A stretch of DNA of 64,000 bases from Nomia melanderi (Eukaryota; Arthropoda; Insecta; Hymenoptera; Halictidae), in assembly GCF_051020985.1 (NCBI RefSeq), contig NC_135002.1, forward strand, positions 5,270,001-5,334,000, read 5' to 3'. The notes below the pieces were generated by a model. The model was not told the origin of the DNA. It saw only the letters and a program-made list of their open reading frames with translations, and did not search any database. Shown one piece after another: positions 47,540-60,023 of this stretch. Positions within the stretch are counted from its first letter, which is position 1. Each line of letters starts with the position of its first letter. Position numbers and translations under genes: made by a program.

Positions 47540-47931
47540 CCTCGTGAGACCTTCTCCTTCCCGTTCCAAGAGCGGATCGAACGGTTTCAGTGTTTTTCCG
47601 TGCGCCGCTCGCTGTCCGCCGCGGTCGTTCTCATGTTCCGGGACGACGGAGCGTGATGGTCGCGACGCCCGAAAACTTTCGACCGAGCACAAACGCGCGA
47701 CGACTCGAGGCGGATCCCCGGAATCGCGACCTCTCGACCCCGGGAGGAACGTCGGACGCTGTTTCCCGCGAGATACGAAAACACACGGCTAAAGAGAGGC
47801 TTCCGCGAAGTCTCTCGGACGAGGCGGCTGGTGATGATCTCGCGCGCGCACGTGTCGCCGGACCATAGAAAATAAACTCCCCGACGCGACGGGGCCGGGA
47901 ATGGATGGCACGGCGCGCACCGAGCAGGGGG

Positions 47932-47938
47932 TTTATAT
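47932..47938 (-). promoter_or_regulatory. TATA box of the nested small gene
   Basis: On the minus strand ATATAAA sits in the context CCAAATATAAACCCC, in otherwise GC-rich DNA. Transcription would begin about 25-30 bp downstream, near 47905, giving a 5' leader of about 365 nt. That leader holds at least two upstream ATG frames, one near 47866 and one at 47634-47587 of 15 codons, which could damp translation of the main frame. Confidence 0.5.
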
Positions 47939-47939
47939 T

Positions 47940-49454
47940 TGGAACCGCTCGCTCGAGTCGCCGATAAAAATTAAGGAGGAGAACGGCGGGTAGCGGTGTT
48001 CGGATCGACACCGTTTCACGCCGCTGCGGGTTCACCGGTTTTTCCTTAATACCTTCGCGACCGGCGATTTGTATTTCGAACGATTTATAGCTTGAGGAAA
48101 ATTAATGCGCTCGAGATTGGCGTCGTGCAGTTGTGACGATCAATATTTTGCAGCTTCGGTTCAGGAAATTCGGTTGCTTTCACGTGTGTTTGTAGTTAAC
48201 GTTGTAAAGGTGCACGATTTCTTTGTTGAATTTTAGTTGGATTTCATTCGGCATTCCTGCGTTTCATCGAGTATCGGAACTGTGAAGATTGAGGTTGATG
48301 CGAACGTGTTGAGTTACTTTCACGCGTGATTTTGTATGAAAATTGGAACGCATTGCGTAACGCGAGAGGCGCTGAGATTTTTCTGCTGGATTTTATTTCC
48401 GTTTTGTAGAGATGAGCTGTTGGACTTAATGGAATTTGTGATTATGAAGATTGCCGCTGAAGGTAACGCTGGCTGCGAGCGTGTCGGCTCACTGTTGTCG
48501 CTGGTGGCTGGAGTTTTTAGAATTGATTGGAGTAATTGGAATAGGAAGATTGATTCGGCGGTGGCGTGTTTGGTAATTTGAGGGGAAAGTAGGTAATGGT
48601 GTAACGCAAGAACTGTTGTGCTTGGTTACTAAATTAAGATAATAAATTGTCGATCATTTTTAATGGTGTTCATCTTTGCTGTGGACGATTAAGTAATATT
48701 ATTTGAAACCCTTGAAATCATCTTGGCAGTCGAGGTGTTAATGGTTGATAATTTTGTTGGGTAGTCAATCTTATCTATAGAACGATAGAACATTGACTAC
48801 GTTCGGAGGAAACATTGATAGCTCGAATATAAATAAAAATAAATGAAAATGAAATTTGCATAGATTATTGCGCAATCATACTGAGATGAGAAAACGATGG
48901 ATGAAGAAGGTTTATGCGAAATTAGACTTTCGTAGATCATTCTAAAGAGGACGCTCTACTCAAGGCTAAGAGCTAGTTTTAATAAATCAACATGATAGAC
49001 GTGAACAAGTTACAATGAAAACTTTGGACAGCCGGCGAAGAGAGTAGGCCTCTGTCCCTGTGAATTCGTCAAACATAAATTTCTGCAACAATAAAAATTC
49101 TATGAATATCTACTTGTCAGGGCAAAACGTAGAGACGTGCAACGTATAAGTAGAAAATCCGAGGAACATGTGTTTCACTTTCTAACTGTGTGAGTGATTT
49201 ATGGTTCGGCCGAATGCGCGAAACGCAATGAACGCAACGCTGGACGTATAACGGTAACGCGAACGGGAGAAGCACAAGTATAGAAGAACACTTCGACTTT
49301 AGAAATTATCCCAAAAATTACTGCGTTCAATTGACACAACTTTTACCCTTTAAAAAACCACCCCTTAATCAGTTCCTCTTTCACGCAAACTTGCATCCCT
49401 CGAACAAAACTGCTCTCTCCAAAATATTCTCTTACAGACCACCGAAAAGATACA
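47940..49454. other. Intron sequence upstream of the nested gene
   Basis: Part of the 46475-56667 intron. No exon or repeat recognised, beyond the immediate promoter region of the nested gene. Confidence 0.45.
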
Positions 49455-49720
49455 ATGTATCCTCCTATTCTCTCGATATTCTCCACAATTTTCGAGCTAA
49501 AACACACCGACAAACAAAGTTCCGACGAAAAAGACATCCCCAAACAAATACCAAAACCGTCGTTGACAGTGCCTCCCTATTCTCTCGATGTTCTCCACAA
49601 TTTACAAGCGACAAAACACACTGACAAAGCGCCGCCAAAAACGACGTCCCGCAGCAACGGAAAAACATCCCCAAGCAAATGCCGAAGCTCTCGTTGTCGG
49701 TGGAGCAAACAATTCCACGG
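49455..49720 (+). repeat. 112 bp direct repeat, two diverged copies
   Basis: CTATTCTCTCGATATTCTCC at 49465 recurs at 49577 with one change; both then show cacaatttncnagc, acacacngacaaa and acatccccaa blocks. The second copy is longer. Confidence 0.8.
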
Positions 49721-50540
49721 AAGTCCCGCAAAAATCACAGAAACTTCCCTCGTTAATAAACGCTGCCGAGGCTCGTCTCGGAAGATCTACAAGGGCGGCT
49801 GAAATCCGTGCAAATTGCCGGTTCATCGCTCGACAAATTCGAGAAGAGAGCGGCCGAATTCAAGCCGACTCCGCGCTCGCGTTTAATTAATAATTGAATT
49901 CGGCCGAGCGCGCGCGAGGCTCCGGAACTTCGAAAGTTCGAAGTGGCCCGCGAGACGCGCGGCGTCGCCGGTAAACACGGTTCCCCCCTCGTTTCCAACC
50001 CCACCCCCCGCTCACAATAATCTTATCGCGCCAGGGACACTCGAGTTTCTGGAAAACAGCCACTGACCCGGAAGCCGGGAACGAGAGTCAGCAGGATTTT
50101 CATTATTTTTCAGCGGGCGGTCGGTCTCGGGTCCGCGAGCCAGCGAACCGGCCCTCGAATAATGGGATCCGGTATTAAATTCGGGAACGCGGCGGCCGCG
50201 TAAATTGCGAGCGATTTTATCCCCGGTATAATCGAGTAAACAGTAGACGGGATGGACACGCACGCCCACCGCCGGCGCGAAACACTGCGAGCAGTGTTTA
50301 ATGGAGATTTCATGGAGATTTTTATTGTCTTCGATGAGCGCTTCTTGCTGTTCAGTCGTCGGATCGGGGGACTCCTCGATGGGACTGTAGGAATGGGAGT
50401 GACCTTCCGATTCGAAGGGATAAATTGGATTCCGATGAACTGCGAGAAGAATTGTGAAATTTAATGTTAACGGTTTGTCGGATATGAATGGGTTGGAGTG
50501 TTAGAGTGTATGAATTGTTGATAGAGGGAAAAGGAAATGA

Positions 50541-50786
50541 TTAAACCGTTGAATGCCGCACGATTTCATGGTACAAAGTACTTGAAATGGTAAAAATATG
50601 ATATTAAATCATTCGATTGAACTGCATTGTTATTATTGCGGGTTCATCTAGCCGAATGTCACCACGTTAGTTAGCATTATTTATAATATAGAAATGTTTT
50701 CAAATAATCATAGTTTAATTGAGTGAACCATAGTAATTCGATTTAATTGGGGGTCACCGGTGACCACATGGCATTCAACGTGTTAA
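50541..50786. mobile_element. TTAA-flanked MITE (family D), copy 2
   Basis: Ends TTAAACCGTTGAATGCC and GGCATTCAACGTGTTAA are inverted copies. The right half aligns with the element at 14.8-15.1 kb, including the palindrome GGTCACCGGTGACC. It lies in the 10.2 kb intron of the minus-strand gene. Confidence 0.8.
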
Positions 50787-53700
50787 GAAGAGATATGTAG
50801 TCGTTATAAGTGAAAAGTATTCAATGAAAGATTGTTAAATATTTGGGAAATGTTGAATTTTTAGAGATTACTAATGCACTTTGCGAACATAGATTTGTGA
50901 AATTTAATGATAATGGCTTATTGGATATGTTAAATGGTTTCTTGAGTGTAGAGTGTATGAACTATTGTTGATAGCTCGAAGAGAAAAGGAAAATGGCGAA
51001 GAGATTCTATGTTAATCATTATAAGAGAGAAGTATTTACTGGGAAATTGAAGGATAATGAAATATCTGGGAAATGTTAAATTATTAGAGATTACTAATGT
51101 CATTTGTGAACATAGATTTGTCACGTTTACAAGTAGAAATATATAAACTGAAAGTAGAGCACGCTGAAGCACAGAGAACAATGGAGTCTAGTGCTCTTTG
51201 ATTGAATTATAACTGACGGAAGGTCTCAAGTTAAAGACACCCGAAAACTTTCGAAGACGCGATACCCCGGAAGCTCGTATAAACGTGCGATCCCCTGAAA
51301 TTTTAATGGATTCGGTAGCGAGCGCGTTAAACAGGCCATAAACGCGTGGATATACTTAAACATTTGCGGTTCGATAATCGCCGACAAGCTTCCACGGGTA
51401 TCCGCGGCGATAAATGCCTTTGAGGATTGACTGGTAATCATTGTTCGACGCGTTTAATGGCGTAGCCGGCGAATGAAAGATGAACAAGGGCGCGGAACAG
51501 CCCTGATGGTTCCTCGAGCCATTATTTCCGGCGCGGAGGGCAATCGGCGCTCTGATTTGCTCAAACACCGCTCGACGTGGTCGATTCGAGCGTCCGTTCG
51601 TTCTGTTGACAATCGAAACGTCTACATTCATTCAAATATTAGTATCACAATATTTTCCCGTGAATTCTTCAATTTCGAAACAAAGATCGACGAAAAAAAG
51701 TGTCTAACAACACAACCAGAACCCTTTCTCCGCGTAGAAAAGATTAAGTTACTTTCACGTGTGTCTTTATCTAAAATGGTAACTTACAATGTAAAATGTA
51801 GGAAGATTGCAAGATTTTTCAATTTTATTTTCATTCTGTAAAGACGATTCGTTCCGTTTGATAGAATATTGCTACCGAAACAAATGCTGATGGTAAACGC
51901 GTCGAGAAAGTGGAAATCCAAAGGAATTTCGTCGGATTTCCACGAGAACACAACAGTGTTCCGTAAAAGATGCTTTCGAAACGGATACCCGGTGGGCTAC
52001 GTAAGGGTTAACGCGCAAATTTACCTACTCATCTCACACGAGCTCCGTCTCCGCCCTTTTTTCGCCCTTCCTCTCTTTAACTTTCATCCAGCAGGCCGAC
52101 GAGATCCCGTTGGAAGAAAATTCGTAACAATGGAACGCGATCTGCTGCTGGCTTCAGAGGGAAGCCCTGGCTCCCAGCCAGAACGTGTTCAAATATCGCT
52201 CGACGATTCGGAGAAAGCGCTTCTCCGCTTGCCAAGACAATTTTTCAAGGGCGAGACCTACCGCCCACGCCGCCATTGATGCGCTAATGTCAGCTCCGAG
52301 CGAAGGCTCCCCTTCTCTCGCCTTCCCTTTTTTCAAGTCGCTCGACCCGGTAACGTATTAGGTTGTTGCACGAACAGGGTTTTTAAGTTTCTCTCTCGCG
52401 GGTTTGCTAGACTGCTGCAGATTTTTAAAAGGAACAAAAGTTCGGACATCTATTTTTGTTATTCTCTCTAAGTGTCTGTGTTGCAACTAAGCTACTGTAG
52501 ATTTTTAAAGGGAAGAGTTTGAACATTTATTTTTATTATCCTTTTTAAGCTTCTGTCTTGCAGCTAGGTTACTGCAGATTTTTAAAAGGAGTCCTAATGT
52601 TTATTTTTGTTATTGAAGTTTCTGTTGTTACGCCAGAAATTACTTTAAATTCCTTTGATTGTAAGATTCTTCGTTTGATTGCTTCTCGTACCTTCGTAAA
52701 AATCGTGAATTCACAGATTGTGCGGTATATTTACAACAGTTATGACAATGATAGTGTTTATTACAAGGTCATTTGTTAAAACAGAATGAACACCGTGGAA
52801 AACGAAATCGTTGAAGAATGTCAGGTTGGAAGCTTTTCCTTTTATTCTTGAAGAAAGTGTTTGCGATGTACGATTGCAATGGAACACACTCGAATCACAG
52901 GATAAAAGCAAATAGAAAGCAGAATGCTGCATACGATTGAAGGCTGTTGTACAAGAAAAATTCGATTAATGATGTAACGAAGATCGCGAACGCGCCGCGC
53001 GTCACGTAACGAACGAAGCAAACGGCGAGCGCGAGCTCGTAACCGAGAGAATTAATCGAACTGTCAAGCTCCGAGGATTGCCAGTGCGAATTGATTTTAA
53101 ACAATCTTCAACTAATTTTCTTGCTGGGCAAATAGTGTCCCGTAAACAATACGACGCACGTTTTCATTCGGCGTGCAAACAATGATTTCCGATGATCACA
53201 TTCGTCCGCAAAAACTCTGTACCGAATAGTGGACGCCGACTGGCGAAATCTGCGTTCGAAACACGAATTTTTTCAAGTAGAAGGAAGTATTCAATTTATA
53301 ATCAATTCACATTTACAGTCGATTAACCACATTATAAATTCATCTCCGAAAACAAGCTTTACAGACCGGACACATAAAAAATGAAAGCAAACACTCGCTG
53401 ATCGAATTATCTTTTCGTGGCAGCCTTATCTAACATTTATGTATCTAATGCTTTATTCTCCTCGCTTTCTACAGCTTTCACTCATTTATTTAGCCGCATC
53501 GACTGTAACAATCGAAATGCGATTTCATTTTTAACAGACGCCATTTTAATCACCAGCGAACCCAAAAGAACCGCATTCCAATGAAAAAACTATAAACCCG
53601 TCCGCGAAATCAACCTACTCGCCGCTTCACCCGGTAACAACAAAACACATCGAAACGTCGAAAAACAGAGTTAATCGGCAGAACTAAATTCCAACTTCTC

Positions 53701-55070
53701 GCATAATTCATTGCATACCGCGTACCGCCGCGTAAAACCGAAAAAAAAGGGAAGAAAAAGAAAGAGGGAACGTTTATTCCGACGTTCAAGAAGCCGCGGT
53801 CGTAATCAAAAATTTCGCGGATCTAGGTCAAACAACTCGTAACCTTCGCGCCGCGCTTTCCAGCTTGACAAAGCTCGGCCAGGGGGCGGTGGGGGAGGCG
53901 CGCGACCGCTTGGAAACCGCGGAGAGCGGGAAATTTCGCGAGAAATTGCCGGGAAAAACGTCGGCGGACCGATTCTCGAGCTGCCGCGGTCGAAATTTCG
54001 CGGCTAAACCGCGGAAAAGTTCGACTCGAACCGGCCCCGGCGACGATTAACATTTTCTCCCACGGTCCGGGGCGGCGGGGGACGGACTCTCTAAACTAAA
54101 TCTCGCGTAAAATTGCGACCGGTCACGGTCGAACGTGCCGCGAGCTGGCGCGGATCCGTCGAATTCGGGTCGAGGGAAACGGTGCCGTGACCACCGCGTT
54201 CCACGGAATCCTTTTCTCGGCCGGAACACATTGTTACGACCCGCGAGATGCGCCCGGCAACATTTTCCCTTCTCACGCTCCGAGGATGAACTCTCCTTTG
54301 AGGGAGATTTCGAAACTGAAAGGGGTGGTTCCTCCGCGGCGGTTCAGCTGGCAAGTGGCTCGGTTTAAATTTGAATTTTTTAGCTCGCTCCTCGGGACGC
54401 GGGATTCTGTGAAGATCCGGGGATGAGGTTACGCGGGAGAAGGTAATTGAAGGAAATTGAAGAGCGGGAACTGGGTAGCATTTTTGGAAGAATTTTAGGT
54501 TGAGGGGATGACGGTTGAACGAGACCAACCGCTTGTATTGGAACTTTTCGTTTGAGTAGTCCGTTCAACTTCCATAGGGATTTGTATTATTTTCTGCAGC
54601 CCTTGTTTCAATTTTGTTTCAGCAACTTTCGTACGAATTGCATTGTTACAATGCAGTTTTTACTGTGCGTAGGAAGAGATTCCATTTCTCGCGGGAGAGA
54701 ATGAAACTGTAATTAAATAAGTGTCTATAAATGTTCGAAGACACGGACCTGTCGAACAATTGCAAAATGTCAGATAAGACTGCGACGCGAATCGGCGTGA
54801 CCCGACACCGCGGAAGATTCCTCAAGTTTAACGTTAAGAGCCGGCTAAAGTATTAATAATCGTTCGTCCTGAAATTGGTGTCGTCAAGTTCGGAAACCAG
54901 GGTAACGCCTCTGGAGCTCCCCGCGCGAACACAAGGGAAGCTCGTCGCGAATGCTCAGCTTTTGTCGTATTCATAAACGTCGGCTCCCCGGAGAACAATT
55001 TTCCCAGTTCGCTACATATTGTCTGGAGGTTATGGCACAATGATTCCGCTCTTGGTAATATCTTGTTCAG
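50787..55070. other. Intron sequence, largely featureless
   Basis: Contains the 52.4 kb tandem repeat and a CpG-rich block at 53.85-54.45 kb with open frames on both strands that composition can explain. Confidence 0.45.
52378..52625 (+). repeat. About 81 bp tandem repeat, three units
   Basis: Units share tactgcagatttttaaaagg and ttatttttgttatt blocks, spaced about 80 bp. Confidence 0.8.
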
Positions 55071-55215
55071 CGGGTGTGCACGCGTGACAGGATTTCGGAA
55101 CCGCTGACAGGGGTTCTCGCGGTCCTCGCCGAACTAACGAGCGCGCGGAGCGCGGACGCGTTTTTAATGAGTCACGCCTCGGACTCGCTTGAAAAACGCG
55201 GCCCAATTTTTGGGG
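55071..55215 (+). CDS. Candidate plus-strand exon inside the long intron
   Basis: Acceptor ggtaatatcttgttcag and donor GGGG|GTAAGTGG bound 145 bp with one fully open frame in phase 0 (48 codons plus one base). The frame begins RVCTRDRISEPLTGVLAVLA and is GC-rich at third positions; the other two frames contain stops. It is antisense to the minus-strand gene's 10.2 kb intron. A possible following terminal exon begins near 55521 after a T-rich acceptor (cccctaactag) in compatible phase, but coding signal there is weak. Product unknown. Confidence 0.33.
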
Positions 55216-56214
55216 GTAAGTGGCCCTCGGAGACGAAAACGCGCGGCCGCGCGGACAATATTCACGCCGGGATCGTGTAATGGCACGGAAGCCGAACACT
55301 GGCGAAGGAAACCATTAATCGTGCGCAAACAATCACTATTTTTCTGTGGGAAACTGAATCTAAATTGAGTCGGTGCGATGCTTGCATTGTGTTTTCGTGT
55401 TTCGCCTTCCTGTAAGGGAATTAGGTGTAGAGAATAATCGTCTTTGTTGTATCCTCCGTGCATCTATTCTCCGTGTACGTCTCAAGGCTCGAATGACACC
55501 ATTTTTCATCCCCTAACTAGCGGTGACCGCTCGAAGCCCCATATTATCAACTGGCGATATTTATTCTTATATTTTTGTTCACGGTTTTTCCTACTTTTCC
55601 GGTTTCTTATAATTTTCAACATTTAATAACGATATTATGACAGCAAGATTTGAACGAAGCAAGTATCTTCTCGCCGATGCGAGAAAAACGAATTCCGTTT
55701 CGAGAACACTGGAGGACCATAAAAATGAACAACCATCCTACACGGAAGCGCCAACAGAGATAAACGGGCACGATAGTTGCTTCGATAAGAGATTAGCGAT
55801 CTAGAGCCAAGTAGAAAGCGGAAAATTCGAGGATGATTAAAGCACCGTCACCGGCAGCGTGCCCGTGCGATTGCATCGGATGCTGAGGGCCGCGCGTACG
55901 GTACACGAGCGGGAATACTCGGCTCCGGGTACAGCTTGACGCACGACCAGGCGAAAACCAGTTTCCTAACTGTATAGGCGTTCTGTTGTGCACGATTCGC
56001 GCGTGTACGTCTCGCAACCGGACCGTAGAAGTCAGTCATCGCGCGGACTCGCTGCCACGAGACGCCTCGCGCCGCGTAAAAAGGAAAGTTCGGGCCGGCC
56101 GAGAAATCTAATTGATCCCGTCCACGTAAAGTTTGGGGGTGGCTCGATGTCTTTCGCTGTGTGCTTTGTTTATAGTTTCGAACTTAGTGTTGTAAAGAGC
56201 TTCAACGTTTAACC

Positions 56215-56520
56215 GTCAAGACTGAGTCTTGAAGGCTCGGAGGTCTGTAAAGCTGGAGTCTTAGAAGCTCTAAGGCTCACCCTTAAAGGCTGAGTCTCGA
56301 AGGCTTAGAAGTCTATACTGCTCGAGTCTTCGCAAACTCAACCTTAAACGTCTTCGAAGCTTCAAGACTCAAATTTGAAGCGTTGAAAGACTGATCTGAG
56401 ACTTAAGAACCTTTCATTTACAATTCTTTATGCTCTTTGAGATTACATAGCTCGAGGTTTGAGTCCTGGGATCTTGACCTCTCTAAAAGAGTCGCTAGAG
56501 TTCGAAGCTCAGGACTCATT
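56215..56520 (+). repeat. Low-complexity gagtctt/aaggctc region
   Basis: Irregular repetition of short words (gactgagtcttgaaggctc and variants) over 300 bp; no fixed period. Confidence 0.55.
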
Positions 56521-56667
56521 TTTACAACACTACCTTCGATTGACTGCGTGTAACCATATCGACGAATAGCAAGTTGATATAAAAAATTATGTGAGAACGG
56601 ATAAAATGACGAATTGGGCTCGTATCGCTCAACTTAATGGTTACATCGAGTGATCCCCCAATTTTAC

Positions 56668-56734
56668 CTAGTTTCTGAACTTCCACGGGCAGACGGGTAT
56701 TCCGTCTCGCATGCAAATTCGCGAGCCCCGGTGT
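56668..56734 (-). CDS. Internal exon 1 of the minus-strand multi-exon gene
   Basis: Leftmost-phase anchor of the gene model. On the minus strand the exon follows a pyrimidine-rich acceptor ending in cgagttttag and stops at a CTAG|GTAAAA donor. It carries 22 codons plus one base (start phase 0, end phase 1), reading TPGLANLHARRNTRLPVEVQ and then KL. The single leftover G joins the AG that opens the next exon to make a Glu codon. The peptide is basic with no membrane segment. A stop codon lies in frame just upstream of the acceptor, so this is not an open start, and upstream exons are expected to the right. A different reading as chance open frame is possible; the phase match to the next exon and the good donor argue against it. 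Protein family not recognised. Confidence 0.6.
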
Positions 56735-57528
56735 CTAAAACTCGAAGACCATGGACGCATTATCCGCCGTCTTCGAGGCGCAAATTGCGCGAAACACTCG
56801 AAGCTATTTAGCAATCTAAATGCCGGTACGTCCGGAACGTACCGGAACAATCGTGCCACCCTCTCCCCGCGACGATTTACTCTGTCGCCGTTCCGTCTCG
56901 CTGTTGATATTCCGTCTCCGGTAATTGGCTCCGTTTCGCCGGGATTTTCGTGAATGAAAACTATCCGCTAAGTTTGCCGTTTCGGTGCTGAATCGCTGAT
57001 TGATGGGCCGAGTGTCCTCGCGCAAATACCCATTCCCGTCGGTTCTCGAAGTTGGAATAAAAGAACCTTCCATTCATCGATCAGAAAATTCCTCGCGCTA
57101 AGAATAGAATGCAAACATTGATCTCCGTTAATATACAAGTTTCCTTGTGTTTCACTCATTCCCACGCGAAGTCCGCGCAAACGTATCGAGACTCCATCAA
57201 TCAACCGACGGAGCTCTATAATTTACAAACCAATATTCGCCGATGTTGTAGCTTTGAAAACGAATTCATCTCAATCGACCCGACATCCGATTCAAATCCA
57301 CACGTTTCCTCATTAAAATACATCCCCATTATCATCTGAAAGCCGCGATAGATTGCTGCGAAATAATTGCGAGCATTCCAAAGAGATACACACGATTCCT
57401 TCCTGACTCCCTCGTTGCGATCGGGGAATTTTAAAAATACCCGAAATTAATTTCCGCGCGCATCGCGGAACCAAAAATTCCTCGGAAAAATTTCGAATAT
57501 TAAAGCCGCCGCGGCATTCTAGTGCGCG

Positions 57529-57950
57529 CTAGCGCCACAGCCCGTCAACCCTGTCCAGCGCCGGTCCTATCAAAGTGTCGGGAGAGGCGCGTGTAACGTC
57601 CGGTTCCCGTGAAATTCCAGAAATCGTTTCGTTTCTATGCCGTACGAACGCGGAACGCCCCGTCCGTGCAGCAGCCGGCGCCGTGAAAGTAAATTCGATT
57701 AGCGCCGGCCACTTTCCACTCGCTGCGGGGGTAAATTCGATTGACGCGCGCGATAAGATCGAACCATTAGCAGCGTGAAACGCGTTGTCTAAATTGGCTG
57801 CCGCGTAATCTGGAGCACTCTCCGGCCGCGCGAGGACGTCCGCCATTCGAAAACGGGACGGATCGCGCTCGTCTGGACGCGGGACACGGGACGCGGGGCA
57901 ATCCACGTCGAAACCATGCGCCGCGAATCTCTCGGGCACTCGAAACCCCG
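57529..57950 (-). CDS. Open frame behind a very strong splice-acceptor-like tract
   Basis: On the minus strand a long T-rich run ends in cccggtattttcag at 57951, followed by 140 open codons to a TAG. Early residues include FRVPERFAAHGFDVDCPASR. No good donor occurs inside, and no polyadenylation signal follows, so neither internal nor terminal exon is clearly supported. The DNA is GC-rich, which favours long chance frames. It is not phase-linked to exon 1 of the gene at 56.7 kb. Confidence 0.2.
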
Positions 57951-58139
57951 CTGAAAATACCGGGTGAACGAAAAAAAAAGAGAAAAAGAAAAAAAATGGG
58001 AAATAAAAGGAGGAAAAAGTAGGGGAAAATCTCGACGAGCCTGCATGTCGCCCGTGATCCTCGATCCTGGCCAAAGAGCATCACTTTTTTCCCATTCCTT
58101 CTCTTTTTTCGGCTTTTTATCCGTCGGAAAAGGGGTGTG

Positions 58140-58715
58140 GCAGGTGGGAATTCGTATTGGTTCGGAGACGAATCGACAGGTCAGCCGATAATTAGAACAG
58201 CTGTCGTTGGACGACGACGCGTACGGATCTTCCATTTCGCCCCCCCACTTTCTTCCCCTCTTTCCGTTTCCCATTTACTACAAAGATGCAAATTCGCGTT
58301 GGTTCGCGAGATCGGCGATCCGCGCGGTAATTGGAACAGACGTCGGTGGACGATAACGCGTTCGGATCCTCCGTTTCATCCTCCTCCGGTTCGCTCGTCG
58401 CGAAAAATACGATGTGTACCGGCTGATAATTAGAACAGCTGTCACCGAACAACGATCTTCCATTCTAATTTCTCTCTTCCCCCCGGAAAAAAGAGCCACT
58501 CCGCGAATTTACATGAAAAAACGAACCGGGTCGCCAATAATCAAGCCAGCCAAGCAACGCGTACGGACGTCCAATTTCATTTTCTTCGCCGTCCCACCCT
58601 CTTCCCTTGCCCGAAAACCAGGTGAAAGGTGGAAATTCGTATTGGCTGGAACGCGAACCAACGCGACAGCCAATTTAATCGGAACGCCCGTCGCCGGACG
58701 ACGTCGAGTATAAAT
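58140..58715 (+). repeat. CpG-rich degenerate tandem array, 130-140 bp units
   Basis: Blocks of the form attcgtattggttcg ... aattagaacagctgtc ... acgcgtacggatcttcca recur near 58147, 58286, 58419, 58500 and 58630. Units are separated by T/C-rich spacers. Confidence 0.65.
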
Positions 58716-59399
58716 ATTTTCTAACGAGCTATTTTTTCCCTCCCTTTCACCCTTCGTTTTCACGCCCCGTGACATACACCTACGTCCCTCGACCGCCCCC
58801 CGCCCCCCACCCCTTCCCGGCCGCCAGCCGCATGTCCGCGCGCGTACACATCGCGTGTACATATCTTCCTCTCCACCGGTACACACCGTATCGCCGGCGT
58901 TCTTCTCTTTTTTTTTCTCCTCTCCCGTACTTCCTCCTCCGCCTCCTCCGGTTTCCTCCTCATCCTCCGCCGCGCGCCGTAGGTATTCCCCGCAACGGCA
59001 TCCAGTAATTGTCCCGTGCTCGCGGTGCGTGCAACTCCGCTTCCCCATTTTCCGCGCGGACCGCTCGCCCGAGCCGCAAATTATAGCCTCGAATTCGCAA
59101 TCGGGACTCCCGATTAACCGTTCGGCGACCCTTTCCCTCCGCCGTCGGTTCCTCGCTTCTTTTTGCCCTCTCCTTCTCGCCTTCTTCGCTGCTCGACCGA
59201 GGAGCACGGGGTCGATTAACGTGTTAGCTGCCGAGTACTAGTTAACTAATCCACGCGCGTTAGTACCGTGTCCCGAGACTGGTAGTCGCATTTTCCATTG
59301 CATTACGATGTGTTTTCGACTTGGAGCTGGATTTCATATTTTCCACCGATAGAGAACGGGTTAATGAGCAAACCCGGAGTAAGGGTGATGAAGTTGGTT

Positions 59400-59611
59400 T
59401 TAACACTAGATCTACCAAATGGGACAAATTCTGCCTTAAATTCTTCTCATGATCATTAAAAAGATGAACGCTGCTCTAGGTTACTAAGAAAATTGATTCA
59501 GTAGTACGCAAATCGAACCACAAGTCAATTGAAATCTCAATAATTACGTTCTTAGAGTCCCTAAGAAAATTTCAAAATGTCAGTTTCATTGTTTGGTAGT
59601 TCTAGTGTTGA
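59400..59611. mobile_element. TTAA-flanked MITE (family H), copy 4
   Basis: Left TTAACACTAGATCTACCAAA and right TTTGGTAGTTCTAGTG form 16 bp ends with one mismatch. The right target copy has mutated from TTAA to TTGA. Confidence 0.8.
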
Positions 59612-59864
59612 GGAACATGGATATTGTTGATATTGAGGGCGAGATGAGGCACAGATAAAACGTTATTGAGATTCTATAGTCAATGTTAACATAGACTTCC
59701 GTTGAAAATAGAATTCTTTCAATAACATTTAACCAGTTCTAATACGATGACACAATAGTCAAACCATCTCAATATTAACAGATCATACAGCAATTTATGC
59801 TAGATATACAAAAATCCTAGATAACTGGATCATCGTGAAACGTGGTAGAGCGAACGCGTGGTCG

Positions 59865-60023
59865 ATGAATCCAATCGCTATAACCATCCTTGTAATGTTC
59901 CCAACAGTTGCCTGCATAGGTAGCACAGAAATCTTGACTGAAACGTTCGAACAATTCCCCTATTCGATTCGCCGAGGGTACTTCTTGGCTCTAAATAAAA
60001 TCGGCGAAACAACAAGTGCATAG
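59865..60023 (+). CDS. Possible small secreted-peptide ORF, 52 codons
   Basis: The frame starts MNPIAITILVMFPTVACIG, which looks like a short signal peptide with a cleavable small-residue end, followed by a polar 33-residue remainder containing FPYSIRRGYF with a dibasic Arg-Arg. Codon use is neutral. No transcript signals are evident, so chance is the default explanation. Confidence 0.15.
   Translation: MNPIAITILVMFPTVACIGSTEILTETFEQFPYSIRRGYFLALNKIGETTSA

Noticed and set aside
53845..54050. Plus-strand frame after ccgcgctttccag with high GC3
   Set aside because: Local DNA is so GC-rich that frames on both strands score equally; no donor or terminal signal.
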